DNA of 64,000 bases from Actinomyces sp. 432 (GCF_009930875.1 NZ_CP025249.1:2914001-2978000); one strand, 5' to 3'. Positions 26,343 through 33,677 are shown, counted from the first letter of the stretch. A program made the numbers and translations. Notes: generated by a model from the letters alone, not told the origin.

Positions 26343-26621
26343 TCATGATCCCGCCTCCGACGTGTCGGGTGTGGTGATCGGGTACAGGGGCAGGATGCGG
26401 ATCCCGCCCCGCTCCCTCCGCCACAGGCCGTGCTCGACCAGCTGCTCCGCGTCCAGGTCGTCGGCGTACATGTCGACGATCACGTCAGGCACGTACCAGT
26501 CCGTGCACTGCTCCTCGGCCCACAGGAGGCACTGGAGCCAGGCGGCGAGGGCGCCGCTCGTGCACGCGGCGATGCCCGGGTGGGTCAGTACGCGCGTGGG
26601 GATAGTGACCATGCTGCTCAC
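26343..26621 (-). CDS. Small winged-helix-like phage protein of the replication region
   Basis: 92 residues from GTG 26621, overlapping the upstream stop (GTGA). [20 protein letters not shown] and [20 protein letters not shown], then [20 protein letters not shown] and [15 protein letters not shown]. The helix-helix-wing order resembles the DNA-binding part of replisome organiser proteins, and it directly precedes the replication gene with an ATGA overlap. It may be a partner of that protein. Fold suggestion is tentative. Confidence 0.65.
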   Translation of the reverse strand: MSSMVTIPTRVLTHPGIAACTSGALAAWLQCLLWAEEQCTDWYVPDVIVDMYADDLDAEQLVEHGLWRRERGGIRILPLYPITTPDTSEAGS

Positions 26622-27091
26622 GGCTGCTCCTCGGTGTCGTGGAGGGTGTGGGCGAGCCAGGCGGTGGCCGTGGTGGCGACCTGTAGTAGTGCGTCCGCGA
26701 GGTCCTCGTCGTGATCTGCGGGAGTGTCTGCGACCATGCCCACCTGCGTGATCAGCCAGTCGGCCCGGTCGTCGTCCGACATGTCCGGGCGGTACGGGGA
26801 GACCTTGTGGGCGCGGCGGTACTCGGCGCGCACCAGCTCCCATACGGTGCGGATCGAGACGTTGAGGATCTCGGAGATCCACCAGGCCGCCCAGGCCGCG
26901 GTCCTGACCAGTCCGCTCTGCCGGGTCGGCGCCCATGAGGTGCTGCATGCCTGCCCGGCAGCGGCGGCGAGGACGCCGATGCTGTAGGCGCGGTGGTGTC
27001 CGGGCGGGGCGGGGAGGTCTCCGGGCCAGTGCCGGAGGGTGTGGTCGATGGCCCGGTCGAGCGTGTCGGATGGTGCGCTGGTGGCGGTCAT
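26618..27091 (-). CDS. Phage protein with possible HTH, function unknown
   Basis: 157 residues, helical throughout. A segment WWISEILNVSIRTVWELVRA could be a helix-turn-helix. N-terminal MTATSAPSDTLDRAIDHTLR and C-terminal ALLQVATTATAWLAHTLHDT. No cysteine or catalytic motif. Coupled by overlaps to both neighbours in the early operon. Confidence 0.6.
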   Translation of the reverse strand: MTATSAPSDTLDRAIDHTLRHWPGDLPAPPGHHRAYSIGVLAAAAGQACSTSWAPTRQSGLVRTAAWAAWWISEILNVSIRTVWELVRAEYRRAHKVSPYRPDMSDDDRADWLITQVGMVADTPADHDEDLADALLQVATTATAWLAHTLHDTEEQP

Positions 27092-27546
27092 GATGCCTCC
27101 TCGGGTGTGGTGATGGTGGTCGCCCAGGTGGTGGCGTGCATGGCCAGCGCTATGAGGGCGCCGGCGCGGCCCTCAGTGAGGCGGGCGACCTGGCCGAGCG
27201 CGTCCACGAGCACGCCGAGCCGCTCGGTGTCCGCCCACGGGGCCAGGACGTCCAGCGTCCGGCTGGCCCGGTCGTAGGCGTCACGGATGGCCTGCACGGG
27301 GTCCGTGACGCCCTCATCGGCCGCCCACAGGACGCACCGGTAGGCGAGGCAGTCGAGCAGCCACCGCCTGTGTGCGAGGGCTACTGGCGTGCGCGGGCTG
27401 CGGATCGCCCCGGACCGCTCCCGGGCGGTGAGCCCGTCGGCGACCTGCCCCACCAGGGCGGTGATGTCCGCCAGGCCGTGGGGGATGGGTCCGCGTGGCG
27501 GCGGGAGCGTGAGCGGGCGTAGTGCGGCGTCCAGCGGGTGGCTCAT
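27088..27546 (-). CDS. Helical phage protein, function unknown
   Basis: 152 residues from ATG 27546, overlapping the upstream stop. Helices include LADITALVGQVADGLTARER, WLLDCLAYRCVLWAADEGV and LGVLVDALGQVARLTEGRAG. Related in style (all-helical, Trp/Ala-rich, similar length) to the next gene downstream, so the two might be diverged copies; identity is too low to say by eye. Role unknown. Confidence 0.6.
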   Translation of the reverse strand: MSHPLDAALRPLTLPPPRGPIPHGLADITALVGQVADGLTARERSGAIRSPRTPVALAHRRWLLDCLAYRCVLWAADEGVTDPVQAIRDAYDRASRTLDVLAPWADTERLGVLVDALGQVARLTEGRAGALIALAMHATTWATTITTPEEAS

Positions 27547-27788
27547 GACTCCACCTCCGCGTCGGGGTCTGCTGCGAGCTGCTGCACGGCCCACTCGACC
27601 TCGGCGGGCGTGGGGCGCCCGCCCTCGCGTGCGAGGCTGTCGGTGAGCTGGTAGGCGGCGGTCTCGTGGATCTCGGGGTAGTACTCCCAGACCTCGCCGC
27701 AGTGGCGGGTGCGTAGGTCGCGGGTGTAGTCCGCGGCGAGGACCTGGATGGCGGCCCAGTAGGAGGGTGATCCGATGGGGGCGCTCAT
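27543..27788 (-). CDS. Small phage protein, function unknown
   Basis: 81 residues from ATG 27788, whose ATGA overlaps the stop of the clamp-like gene. MSAPIGSPSYWAAIQVLAAD, then YYPEIHETAAYQLTDSLARE and EVEWAVQQLAADPDAEVES: two or three helices. An upstream in-frame Met exists but lies inside the clamp gene. No family recognised. Confidence 0.6.
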   Translation of the reverse strand: MSAPIGSPSYWAAIQVLAADYTRDLRTRHCGEVWEYYPEIHETAAYQLTDSLAREGGRPTPAEVEWAVQQLAADPDAEVES

Positions 27789-28513
27789 GCCTGCGCCTCC
27801 TCTGCGTGGTCGTCGTCGGAGAGGAGGCCCGGCCACTTGTCGCGGGGGTCCGGCACCGGGGCGGGGGCGCCAGGAGAGCCCATGAGGACCGGCATGATGA
27901 GTGCGATCGTGTCATCGCCGAGCGTGATGACGGTGGGGCGGCGGTCGCCGCCGGACGCCCAGATGGCGGCGGCCTCGACGTCCTCGGCGGTACCGAGTAG
28001 GCCGGCCAGCTGGCGGGGGTCGTAGCAGGTAGGGCCGTCAGTGGCGGCGGCGGTGGTCTTGCCCCACAGCTTGTCGAGGCCCGGCCACTCGTCGAGGGGC
28101 CGCACCTTGCCGGTGACGGTGACCTCGGTGTCTCCGTGGATGGTGGCGTGGATGTGCTCGCCGTCGTCGCTGGCCCGGAGGCTGACTGTCCAGTCCTTGG
28201 CGGGGTCGTCCTTGGTGATCCACGCCTCCTCGTAGTCGGACTCCGCCACCGGCACGGGGTCGGGGATGAGGCGGCGGGCGGCGGTGAGGGTCTCGGCGGG
28301 GATGACGGCGTCGAGGCTGGCGTTGTCGGCGTCGAGCGGGTGGCGGGTGCGGATGACCCGGTACCGGTCGCTGGCCTCCATGAGCAGGTGCTTGCCGTCG
28401 GCCCAGGCGTGCACGCAGTGCAGGGCCGGCGTCTCTAGCGGGTCGGTGGAGACGGCGGCGGTCGCGCGGTCGGTGAGGCGGGCGAAGGTGCGGGCGGGGA
28501 TGGTCACGGTCAT
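27785..28513 (-). CDS. Sliding-clamp-like (DnaN-like) protein
   Basis: 242 residues from ATG 28513. MTVTIPARTFARLTDRATAA and VHAWADGKHLLMEASDRYRV, then SLDAVIPAETLTAARRLI recall the repeating clamp-domain layout (a strand, SDRYRL-type turn, then a helix after IPA). The length would suit two of the three domains of a bacterial beta clamp. Phages encode such proteins to hold a polymerase or nuclease on DNA. The C-terminus is acidic and not clamp-like (DPRDKWPGLLSDDDHAEEAQ). Assignment by pattern, moderate. Confidence 0.6.
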   Translation of the reverse strand: MTVTIPARTFARLTDRATAAVSTDPLETPALHCVHAWADGKHLLMEASDRYRVIRTRHPLDADNASLDAVIPAETLTAARRLIPDPVPVAESDYEEAWITKDDPAKDWTVSLRASDDGEHIHATIHGDTEVTVTGKVRPLDEWPGLDKLWGKTTAAATDGPTCYDPRQLAGLLGTAEDVEAAAIWASGGDRRPTVITLGDDTIALIMPVLMGSPGAPAPVPDPRDKWPGLLSDDDHAEEAQA

Positions 28514-29019
28514 GGCTGGGTCTCCTCTGTGAGTAGGTCGAGCAGTCCGCCGTCGTCGGCGGGCACGGTGGTGTGGTTGCGTCGCCAGGCATGGGCTAGG
28601 CGGGTGCGCCAGCACTGCCCGCCGGTGAGGGACTGGCTGGCGTGGCGGGTGCCGCACGAGGGGCAGCGGGTCGCCGCTGGCGCGGGGTGGGCGAGCAGGC
28701 GGGCTACGGCGTCGACCTTGCGGGCCGTGCGCTCCCCGTCGCCGTCGCCGTTGTGGGCGGGGCGGTTGAGGCCGCCCGCCTGGATGGCGAGGGCCGCGAG
28801 GGCCGCCTCGGTGTCGGTGATCTCGGCTCCGGCCTGGAGCTTGATAAGCGCCAGCCGGATAGGCGGGGCGTGCCGCTCAGGCTCAGACAGGACGGTCACG
28901 TGGTGGTCCCAGTGGTTGGAGGCGGCAGAGTCGCGCGTGTATACGCCGTTGCGGTCGGGGATGCCGTAGTTGAGCTCCCGGCAGTCGTGGCAGTAGGCGA
29001 AGGTCTGCGAGGCGCTCAT
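28510..29019 (-). CDS. Phage protein with two cysteine-pair motifs
   Basis: 169 residues from ATG 29019, overlapping the RusA-like stop. CHDCREL near the N-terminus and CPSCGTRH about 110 residues later, with a further Cys in GGQCWRT: probably a zinc ribbon. Between them a helical stretch (LALIKLQAGAEITDTEAALA). The C-terminus is acidic (LLDLLTEETQP). Nucleic-acid binding is plausible from context; no family recognised. Confidence 0.6.
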   Translation of the reverse strand: MSASQTFAYCHDCRELNYGIPDRNGVYTRDSAASNHWDHHVTVLSEPERHAPPIRLALIKLQAGAEITDTEAALAALAIQAGGLNRPAHNGDGDGERTARKVDAVARLLAHPAPAATRCPSCGTRHASQSLTGGQCWRTRLAHAWRRNHTTVPADDGGLLDLLTEETQP

Positions 29020-29444
29020 GCGGCCACCTGCTCGTCCGCGTCGTCCTCGTCGGCGAGGTACACCATCGGTGTGATGATCAGCGTCACCCGGTGCCAGCCC
29101 TCCCGCATGTCCCGGTCCGGCGCCCCCGTGTACATGTGTGGCCCGTCCAGGTGGCGGCTGTCGTCGTCCGGCAGCACCCGGGCGTCCACCAGGCCGTCGA
29201 CCAGCGCTTTGACGGTGGGGTAGGTGTTGGCGGGGTCGACGCGCCGGCGGAAGCGGCCATGGATGTAGGCGTCGATGCGGGCGCGGGGCATGGCGGGGAT
29301 GCGTGCCCGGCGGGCCTCCCATCCCGCACGCTCCCGCAGACGGCGTGTGCGGCGGGCCTTCTCGGCCCAGTGGAGGCGCCCGGCGGGGCCGTTGGAGGTG
29401 ATCCACTCGCCCTTGGGCACCAGAATTGATAACTTATACGCCAT
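29016..29444 (-). CDS. RusA-like Holliday junction resolvase
   Basis: 142 residues from ATG 29444. Basic N-terminus (RLHWAEKARRTRRLRERAGW), then the RusA signature: strand RIDAYIHGRFRRRVDPANTY followed by PTVKALVDGLVDARVLPDDD with the catalytic aspartates (DPAN, the D of LVDGLVDA, DDD). RusA dimers cut four-way junctions formed during phage recombination and replication, matching RecT and SSB in the same operon. A longer frame upstream overlaps two genes and is rejected. The ATG overlaps the TAA of a 35-residue gene (TAATG). Confidence 0.82.
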   Translation of the reverse strand: MAYKLSILVPKGEWITSNGPAGRLHWAEKARRTRRLRERAGWEARRARIPAMPRARIDAYIHGRFRRRVDPANTYPTVKALVDGLVDARVLPDDDSRHLDGPHMYTGAPDRDMREGWHRVTLIITPMVYLADEDDADEQVAA

Positions 29445-29551
29445 TAGATGACATCCCCTAAAAACTTGCCGTAATAGTTTCGTGCCGCGTCTTGCGCGGT
29501 GGGGCCGGTGGTGCCGGTGCACAGCGACCCGACAGTCAGCGTGCGGCTCAT
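29444..29551 (-). CDS. 35-residue coupled protein upstream of the resolvase
   Basis: ATG 29551 overlaps the stop of the DUF4406 gene (ATGA) and its TAA overlaps the resolvase ATG (TAATG). Sequence [20 protein letters not shown], then DAARNYYGKFLGDVI. It is the only frame filling the gap, and codon use is like its neighbours. Coupling on both sides makes translation likely. Function unknown. Confidence 0.6.
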   Translation of the reverse strand: MSRTLTVGSLCTGTTGPTAQDAARNYYGKFLGDVI

Positions 29552-29844
29552 ATCCACGCCTCCCAGTCCTCGGTGGGGAGACCCACGGTGTCGGCCCAGT
29601 CGACGGCGGCGAGCGCGTCCGCGTCGTCACGCCAGCCGGGCATTAGGGCGATGGCGTCGCAGTCGGCGAGCATCCGCAGGCAGGCCCGCGACCTCGCCAT
29701 CTCGGCCGTGTCGCCGGGGCGTGCGCCACTGGTGACGGTGCTGGTGGCGATTGCTGCGGGGACGCGCACGTCATGGCCCGCGGCGCGGAGCTGCGTCACC
29801 GGGTCGGCGTCGGTGTAGTCGTGTCCTGCGAGGTAGAGCCTCAT
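29548..29844 (-). CDS. DUF4406 / nucleoside deoxyribosyltransferase-like protein
   Basis: 98 residues. Begins [20 protein letters not shown], matching the YLAGPM-type opening strand of DUF4406, and continues with [20 protein letters not shown] and [20 protein letters not shown], the second Rossmann-like strand and the DGA-like turn. The fold is that of nucleoside 2-deoxyribosyltransferases. Phage members may act on nucleotides or modified bases; no substrate can be read here. Its stop overlaps the 35-residue gene and its ATG overlaps the methyltransferase stop. Confidence 0.75.
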   Translation of the reverse strand: MRLYLAGHDYTDADPVTQLRAAGHDVRVPAAIATSTVTSGARPGDTAEMARSRACLRMLADCDAIALMPGWRDDADALAAVDWADTVGLPTEDWEAWI

Positions 29845-30529
29845 GCCGCCTCACCGCCCCACAGGTCCATGGGCTGCTCCGCCAGTCGGCGGGCGATGAT
29901 CTCGCAGTACCGCTCCTCGATCTCCACGCCGATGGCGTAGCGGCCGAGGTTGCGGGCCGCGACTAGGGTCGCCCCCCTCCCGCGAAGGGGTCAGCGATGG
30001 TGCCGGGCGGGCACAGGCCGATGAGCTGCTCCATGAGCCCGACCGGCTTCGGCGTCGGGTGGCCGAGCTTGGCGGCCTCGCCGCCTGCGCCTCCGCGCGC
30101 CTCACGGGTGGTGTAGACGGCGCCACGCCGGTGGCGGCCGGTGGCTGTGATGTCCCAGCCGCGGCCGATGACGTGCACCTGCTCGTAGTTGGTGCCCCAC
30201 GGCATGGTCAGGTCGCCCATGCCTGGACCTGCGGCGGCCTTGTGCCAGATGAGGCGCATCACCTCACCGTCTGGCGGCTGGACCGACCAGCGGCCGAACG
30301 CCAGGCCCGGCTTCTCGGCGCCCCATAGGGCAAGTGCGGCGTCCCGCATGTCGGTGCTCTCGTCGCCCACGATGGGGGCGTCGTCACGGAGCTTGACCTG
30401 CCCGTTGCGGTATCGCATGCCGTAGGGCGGGTCGGTGACCAGTACGTCACCGGTCAGCCAGTCGGTGATCTCCCGGCAGTCACCGTGGTAGAGGGTCACC
30501 AGATCATCGCTGTAGTAGGGGGTGATCAT
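29841..30529 (-). pseudogene. DNA methyltransferase, N4/N6 (DPPY) type (frameshifted near the C-terminus)
   Basis: Start ATG 30529 (MITPYYSDDLVTLYHGDCRE). Catalytic motif IV DPPYGM lies at about residues 34-39. Later HPTPKPVGLMEQLIGLCPPG leads into motif I, DPFAGGG, where the frame breaks at six G's on the coding strand (plus-strand C6 29972-29977). One more base joins it to [20 protein letters not shown] and the end at 29841: 229 residues. DPPY before the SAM motif is the beta-class order. The region for base recognition is very short. Likely an orphan phage enzyme that masks sites from host restriction; specificity cannot be read. Confidence 0.85.
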
Positions 30530-30969
30530 GCTGGGTCTCCTGTCCCTAGGCCGCGGCGGGCCAGGGCGGCCGCCTCCGTGTCTGTCATCGGGCGGACCGG
30601 GCACACGCACCGGATCCGCGGGGTACGCCCGTGCACGAGCGTGATGTCGGGGCGGGCTGTGAGCACGAGCCGCCGCTCACGCAGTGCCCGGGCGACCGCC
30701 CCCTGGGCCTCGGTGACCCAGTGCGCCTGCGGGATGGATGAGGCTGCCGGGATGGCGGACTCCCACACGTACCGGGTCGGCGTGGCCGGCACCTCGGGCT
30801 CCTGCGCCTCGGCCCGCCGCAGCTTGGCGGCGCAGGAGCTGCACCGGCCGTGCCCGTGGCACGTGAGCGTGCCGGGCCACTCCGCCCGCCGGACGTGGCT
30901 GGGCCGCATCGGGCGGCCACAGTCCACGCACGGGACGGGCCCCTGCGACCAGTCGATGCGGGCGCTCAT
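30526..30969 (-). CDS. Phage zinc-finger-like protein
   Basis: 147 residues from ATG 30969, coupled to recT upstream and the methyltransferase downstream. N-terminal VPCVDCGRPMRP and TCHGHGRCSSCAAKLRRA form a likely four-Cys zinc site. The C-terminal part (VARALRERRLVLTARPDITL, RIRCVCPVRPMTDTEAAALA) adds another Cys pair. Resembles small zinc-binding proteins common in actinophage early regions; may bind DNA. No named family. Confidence 0.65.
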   Translation of the reverse strand: MSARIDWSQGPVPCVDCGRPMRPSHVRRAEWPGTLTCHGHGRCSSCAAKLRRAEAQEPEVPATPTRYVWESAIPAASSIPQAHWVTEAQGAVARALRERRLVLTARPDITLVHGRTPRIRCVCPVRPMTDTEAAALARRGLGTGDPA

Positions 30970-31883
30970 GCGACCGTCTCCTCTCCGATGATCTCGGCGC
31001 CGTCCATGGCGTCAGTGGTGGTGTCCTCAACGTCCACGCCGTCGTCGTCGACCACCTCGGCGTCCACGGCGTCCACGGTGTCGCTGTCGGCGGTGGATGC
31101 GGCTAGCTGGCTGTCGAGCCAGGCCCGGTAGGCGTCGGGTGTGGCGTCGACGCCCGCGGCCTCGGCCTCGGCCGCGAGCCGCTGGACCGTCGCGTCGCTG
31201 CTGTCGTAGCGGTGGACGGTCAGCCACTCGGCGATCAGCCGCTCACGCCCCGACGGGGCGCCCTGCGCGGGCTGCGGCTGGGGCTGCTCGGCGGCGGCAG
31301 CCTGGTCCGCCTGCTGCATCTCCTCCGCCGTGTAGATCCCCGACAGGTCCATCGGGCACGCCTTGCGCAGCGCCTGCGCCTCCGCGCACTTGCCGAGCAT
31401 CGTCATCGGCATGCGCGCCCACATGCCCGTCGGGCTGCCGTCGCGGCCGGTCTGCGCGTACTCAGACAGGTACGCGGTCGCCTCGTAGGTGCCGTCACCG
31501 AGCCTGACGGTGACCCTGGCGGCGAGGGGCGCCACCCCGGCGGGGAGCACCGGCCGGAAGTCGCCCGTGCGGGGGTCGGCGTACTCGGCGGCGGAGATCG
31601 ACAGTGGCACGCCCATGCGCTCGGCGCGGCGGGCCGCCACCAGGCGCAGGCCGTCGATACCGGTCTGGATTGTCTGCTTGGTGCGGCCGCTGCGCCGGTC
31701 GTAGCGGCCGATCATGTACAGCTGCCGGGCGAAAGGGTCCAATCCGGTGCGCTGGGCCTGGTGGAGGAAGACGGCGAGGTCGGCGGGTGACGCGTCGGCG
31801 ACGCCGAGCTGCTGGAGGGCGGCGACCTGCGCGGGCGTCCACTCGGTCTGGTCGGCGCGGATGGTGAGGTCGGTGCCGGTCAT
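30966..31883 (-). CDS. recT: RecT-family single-strand annealing protein
   Basis: 305 residues from ATG 31883, preceded by GAGAGGGTGG. Annealase of phage recombination. The conserved core is LAVFLHQAQRTGLDPFARQL and YMIGRYDRRSGRTKQTIQTG (basic face, YxIxR), then GIDGLRLVAARR and WARMPMTMLGKCAEAQALRK, the RecT signature. The C-terminal 90 residues are Gln/Pro-rich and then highly acidic (DAEVVDDDGVDVEDTTTDAM), perhaps for binding SSB. No RecE-like exonuclease is seen beside it, so it may use single strands at forks. Confidence 0.9.
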   Translation of the reverse strand: MTGTDLTIRADQTEWTPAQVAALQQLGVADASPADLAVFLHQAQRTGLDPFARQLYMIGRYDRRSGRTKQTIQTGIDGLRLVAARRAERMGVPLSISAAEYADPRTGDFRPVLPAGVAPLAARVTVRLGDGTYEATAYLSEYAQTGRDGSPTGMWARMPMTMLGKCAEAQALRKACPMDLSGIYTAEEMQQADQAAAAEQPQPQPAQGAPSGRERLIAEWLTVHRYDSSDATVQRLAAEAEAAGVDATPDAYRAWLDSQLAASTADSDTVDAVDAEVVDDDGVDVEDTTTDAMDGAEIIGEETVA

Positions 31884-31930
31884 GCCGCCACCCTCTCGGT
31901 CTCGTCCAAGGCGGGCAGGTAGTTACTCAT
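31880..31930 (-). CDS. Candidate 16-residue leader peptide before recT
   Basis: ATG 31930 with GAAGGGA upstream; encodes MSNYLPALDETERVAA and its TGA overlaps the recT ATG (ATGA). It also overlaps the end of the 59-residue membrane protein. May serve only to couple translation into recT. Too short to judge by composition. Confidence 0.35.
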   Translation of the reverse strand: MSNYLPALDETERVAA

Positions 31931-32102
31931 TGGGGTTGGTCCCTTCAGGATCGTCATAGGAGATGGTTATGAATGCGGTTCCGGCTGCGGCGGACACCAG
32001 GGCGGCGACATTGGACACGCCGTGCAGGGCGGAGGCCACAGCCCCCACAGCCCCCAGGACGAGCAGCGCCCAGCCGACAAAGGCGATGAATCGGTCAGTC
32101 AC
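31923..32102 (-). CDS. 59-residue membrane protein
   Basis: GTG 32102 to TAA 31923. Sequence begins VTDRFIAFVGWALLVLGAVG and continues AVASALHGVSNVAALVSAAA, GTAFITISYDDPEGTNPNE: two predicted membrane segments and an acidic tail. Three bases after the excisionase-like gene. It fills an otherwise empty gap and has the composition of a real membrane protein. Possible roles include superinfection exclusion, but nothing in the sequence proves this. Confidence 0.65.
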   Translation of the reverse strand: MTDRFIAFVGWALLVLGAVGAVASALHGVSNVAALVSAAAGTAFITISYDDPEGTNPNE

Positions 32103-32105
32103 GGG

Positions 32106-32315
32106 TCACGCCTCCGGCATCCCGGCGACCCACGCCTTGAGGTCCTCGCGGAGAATCCGAATGTTGCGGCCGATGCGGCGCGCCGGCAGCGGCGGCAGCT
32201 CGCCCGCGCCGCCGGTGGAGCGGATGGCCCGCCGGATCTGGTCCTCGGACAATTCCGTGATCTTGGCGGCCGTCTTGACAGTGACGGAGATCTTCTCCGG
32301 GTCGTCGGTGCTCAT
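32106..32315 (-). CDS. Excisionase-like HTH DNA-binding protein
   Basis: 69 residues. ISVTVKTAAKITELSEDQIR, then RAIRSTGGAGELPPLPARRI and GRNIRILREDLKAWVAGMPE, the AlpA/excisionase winged-HTH pattern (helix-turn-helix, beta wing, then RILREDLxAW). Such proteins act as excisionase, directing integrase, or as small regulators. Its ATG overlaps the antirepressor stop region (ATGA). No integrase is in the window to pair it with. Confidence 0.8.
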   Translation of the reverse strand: MSTDDPEKISVTVKTAAKITELSEDQIRRAIRSTGGAGELPPLPARRIGRNIRILREDLKAWVAGMPEA

Positions 32316-33157
32316 GCCGCCACCCCCTCGTCGAGCGTGTAGCGGCCGGTCGTGAAGCCCTCGATCAGGTCGGCCTGCCCGGGGCCGGTGATCTTCGGCG
32401 TGGTCTTCTCGACCTCACCGTGACCGGTAGTGATCAGGGTGACCACCGAGCGCACGTAGCCGCGCTCCAGCGCCCACTTCGTCGGCGCATTCCACAACGC
32501 GCCCTGGTTGCGGCACAGCCACCCGTGCCCACGCAGCCACCGGAAAAGCTGCGCCTGGTTGACGGGCACGCCCTCCTGCGTGATCGCGTCGGCGACCTGC
32601 TTCACCAGCAGCTCCCCACCGGACGCGGAGATGGCCTTGCCGAGGCGCGTGTGCGGGCGATCCTCCTCAACCTGCGCCTCCAGCGCCGCACGCTTCGCAC
32701 GCTCCTCCTTCAGGCTGGTCGCCAGGCCGATGATGAAGTCCGGGTCGGTCAGCGCTTTCTCGACCGCGGCGGGGGTGAGGTAGCCGCCCCGCTGCCGGAT
32801 CGACGGCAGCACCTCATCAGTGATCCACGCCTGAAACTTCAGCGCGTCGGGCTTGTCAGAGCGGAGGATGACCCGGTACATGCCGGACTCGTTGACGATG
32901 GTCGCCTGCTGAGTCCGCCCCAGGGAGTCCTGGATGGGGTGAGTTCGGCTCACCCCATCCCCCAGGCGCTCCGCCACCTTGGCCGGTGAGGTCAAGCCCA
33001 GCACCTTGCAAAGGTCAGCGAGGACGAACCAGGGAGCGCCGTCGATGACGATCACGCGGACGTTCTGGCCGTCGAAGTCAAACAGGCTGGGCGCGTCAGC
33101 CTCGGCGTTGCCGCTGTTGACGTTGGGTACGTCGGCTTCGGTGATGATCCCGCTCAT
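32312..33157 (-). CDS. Phage antirepressor, BRO-N plus KilAC domains
   Basis: 281 residues from ATG 33157. N-terminal BRO domain about 25-130: FDGQNVRVIVIDGAPWFVLA, DLCKVLGLTSPAKVAERLGD, then YRVILRSDKPDALKFQAWIT and DEVLPSIRQRGGY, all diagnostic. C-terminal KilAC/ANT domain about 170-260: LLVKQVADAITQEGVPVNQA and QLFRWLRGHGWLCR. Antirepressors of this type inactivate the phage repressor during induction. It is second in the early operon behind the Cro-like gene and a 33-residue gene, so it would be made as soon as repression lifts. Confidence 0.92.
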   Translation of the reverse strand: MSGIITEADVPNVNSGNAEADAPSLFDFDGQNVRVIVIDGAPWFVLADLCKVLGLTSPAKVAERLGDGVSRTHPIQDSLGRTQQATIVNESGMYRVILRSDKPDALKFQAWITDEVLPSIRQRGGYLTPAAVEKALTDPDFIIGLATSLKEERAKRAALEAQVEEDRPHTRLGKAISASGGELLVKQVADAITQEGVPVNQAQLFRWLRGHGWLCRNQGALWNAPTKWALERGYVRSVVTLITTGHGEVEKTTPKITGPGQADLIEGFTTGRYTLDEGVAA

Positions 33158-33258
33158 CAGTGGGCCTCCTTGGCGGTGATGCGGGCGATGGTCAGGGCGA
33201 GGTCACGGAAGACGCTGTACGGCTCTCCGTGTCGGGGGCTGCTGGTAGGCTGGGACAT
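33157..33258 (-). CDS. 33-residue protein between cro-like gene and antirepressor
   Basis: ATG 33258 with AAAGGAAA upstream; TGA overlaps the antirepressor ATG (TGATG). Sequence MSQPTSSPRHGEPYSVFRDL then ALTIARITAKEAH. The second half is a likely helix. The clear ribosome site and coupling argue for a real product. Function unknown; position suggests a part in early control. Confidence 0.6.
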   Translation of the reverse strand: MSQPTSSPRHGEPYSVFRDLALTIARITAKEAH

Positions 33259-33317
33259 GAGATTTCCTTTCTCTCGCCCCCGTCGGGTTCCGTCCGGCGG
33301 GGGCACTCTTTTGTGGG

Positions 33318-33596
33318 TCAGGCCGCCTCGGTCTCGGCGGCGTGGGTGGCGCGGTACCGGGTATCGGCCTCGTCGATCAGTGCGGCGGCGGTCGTGCCCA
33401 GCTCGGCCGCCACATCCACCAGCTCGGCGGCGGAGAACGCCACCTGACCGCGCGCCTTCCGCCCGAACACGTTCGGGTGCATGTGGAGGCGGCGGGCCAT
33501 CTCGGCCTGGCTGATGTGGGCTCGGCTGAGTTCTGCGCGGACGACGCCGGAGACCTCCTGGTCGATGCCACAGAACCTAATTGGGTTTCGGCTCAT
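33318..33596 (-). CDS. Cro-like XRE-family regulator
   Basis: 92 residues from ATG 33596. HTH at about 18-70: VVRAELSRAHISQAEMARRL and HMHPNVFGRKARGQVAFSAA, then ELVDVAAELG. Divergent from the repressor gene at 33678. One operator (33574-33587) overlaps its first codons and two lie upstream, as in lambda-type switches. A TAACAT at 33608-33603 placed seven bases before the ATG would give a leaderless mRNA. It is the first gene of the long early operon and probably shuts off the repressor. Confidence 0.85.
   Translation of the reverse strand: MSRNPIRFCGIDQEVSGVVRAELSRAHISQAEMARRLHMHPNVFGRKARGQVAFSAAELVDVAAELGTTAAALIDEADTRYRATHAAETEAA
33574..33587. promoter_or_regulatory. Immunity operator O1
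   Basis: AACCTAATTGGGTT, inside the 5' codons of the cro-like gene. Matches the core of the other two operators (AACCyrATTGGGTT). Confidence 0.75.
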
Positions 33597-33604
33597 GCGA
33601 GCAT

Positions 33605-33628
33605 GTTAGAACCCGATTGGGTTCTAAC
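33605..33628. promoter_or_regulatory. Immunity operator O2, 10-bp-arm palindrome
   Basis: GTTAGAACCC-GATT-GGGTTCTAAC, a perfect inverted repeat and the most symmetric site. It covers the presumed -10 box of the cro-like promoter. Centres: O1 33580.5, O2 33616.5, O3 33637.5; O2 and O3 are 21 bp, two helical turns, apart. Confidence 0.85.
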
Positions 33629-33630
33629 GG

Positions 33631-33644
33631 AACCTAATTGGGTT
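33631..33644. promoter_or_regulatory. Immunity operator O3
   Basis: AACCTAATTGGGTT, identical in core to O1, adjoining the presumed -35 box (TTGCGT, 33643-33648) of the repressor promoter. Confidence 0.75.
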
Positions 33645-33677
33645 GCGTTTTGGTGACGGATGCGGGATGATCGGGGC

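Larger units (their letters stand above)
25409..26346 (-). pseudogene. Phage replication protein with winged-helix N-terminus (frameshifted)
   Basis: ATG 26346 starts [20 protein letters not shown], then a winged-helix-like region ([31 protein letters not shown]) as in phage replisome organisers. An octamer repeat encodes [15 protein letters not shown], then the frame breaks at a nine-base C tract (coding strand; plus-strand 25828-25836). The other frame carries the C-terminal part ([49 protein letters not shown]), the usual end of this family. Ten C's would give one 312-residue protein. A TGA lies just upstream of the tract in the second frame, so the shift must occur within the tract. Confidence 0.8.

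Noticed and set aside
24903..26424. One 723-codon frame joining the replication protein to SSB
   Set aside because: The central part is a frame-shadow of two real genes; the open stretch is a high-GC accident plus the C-tract shift.
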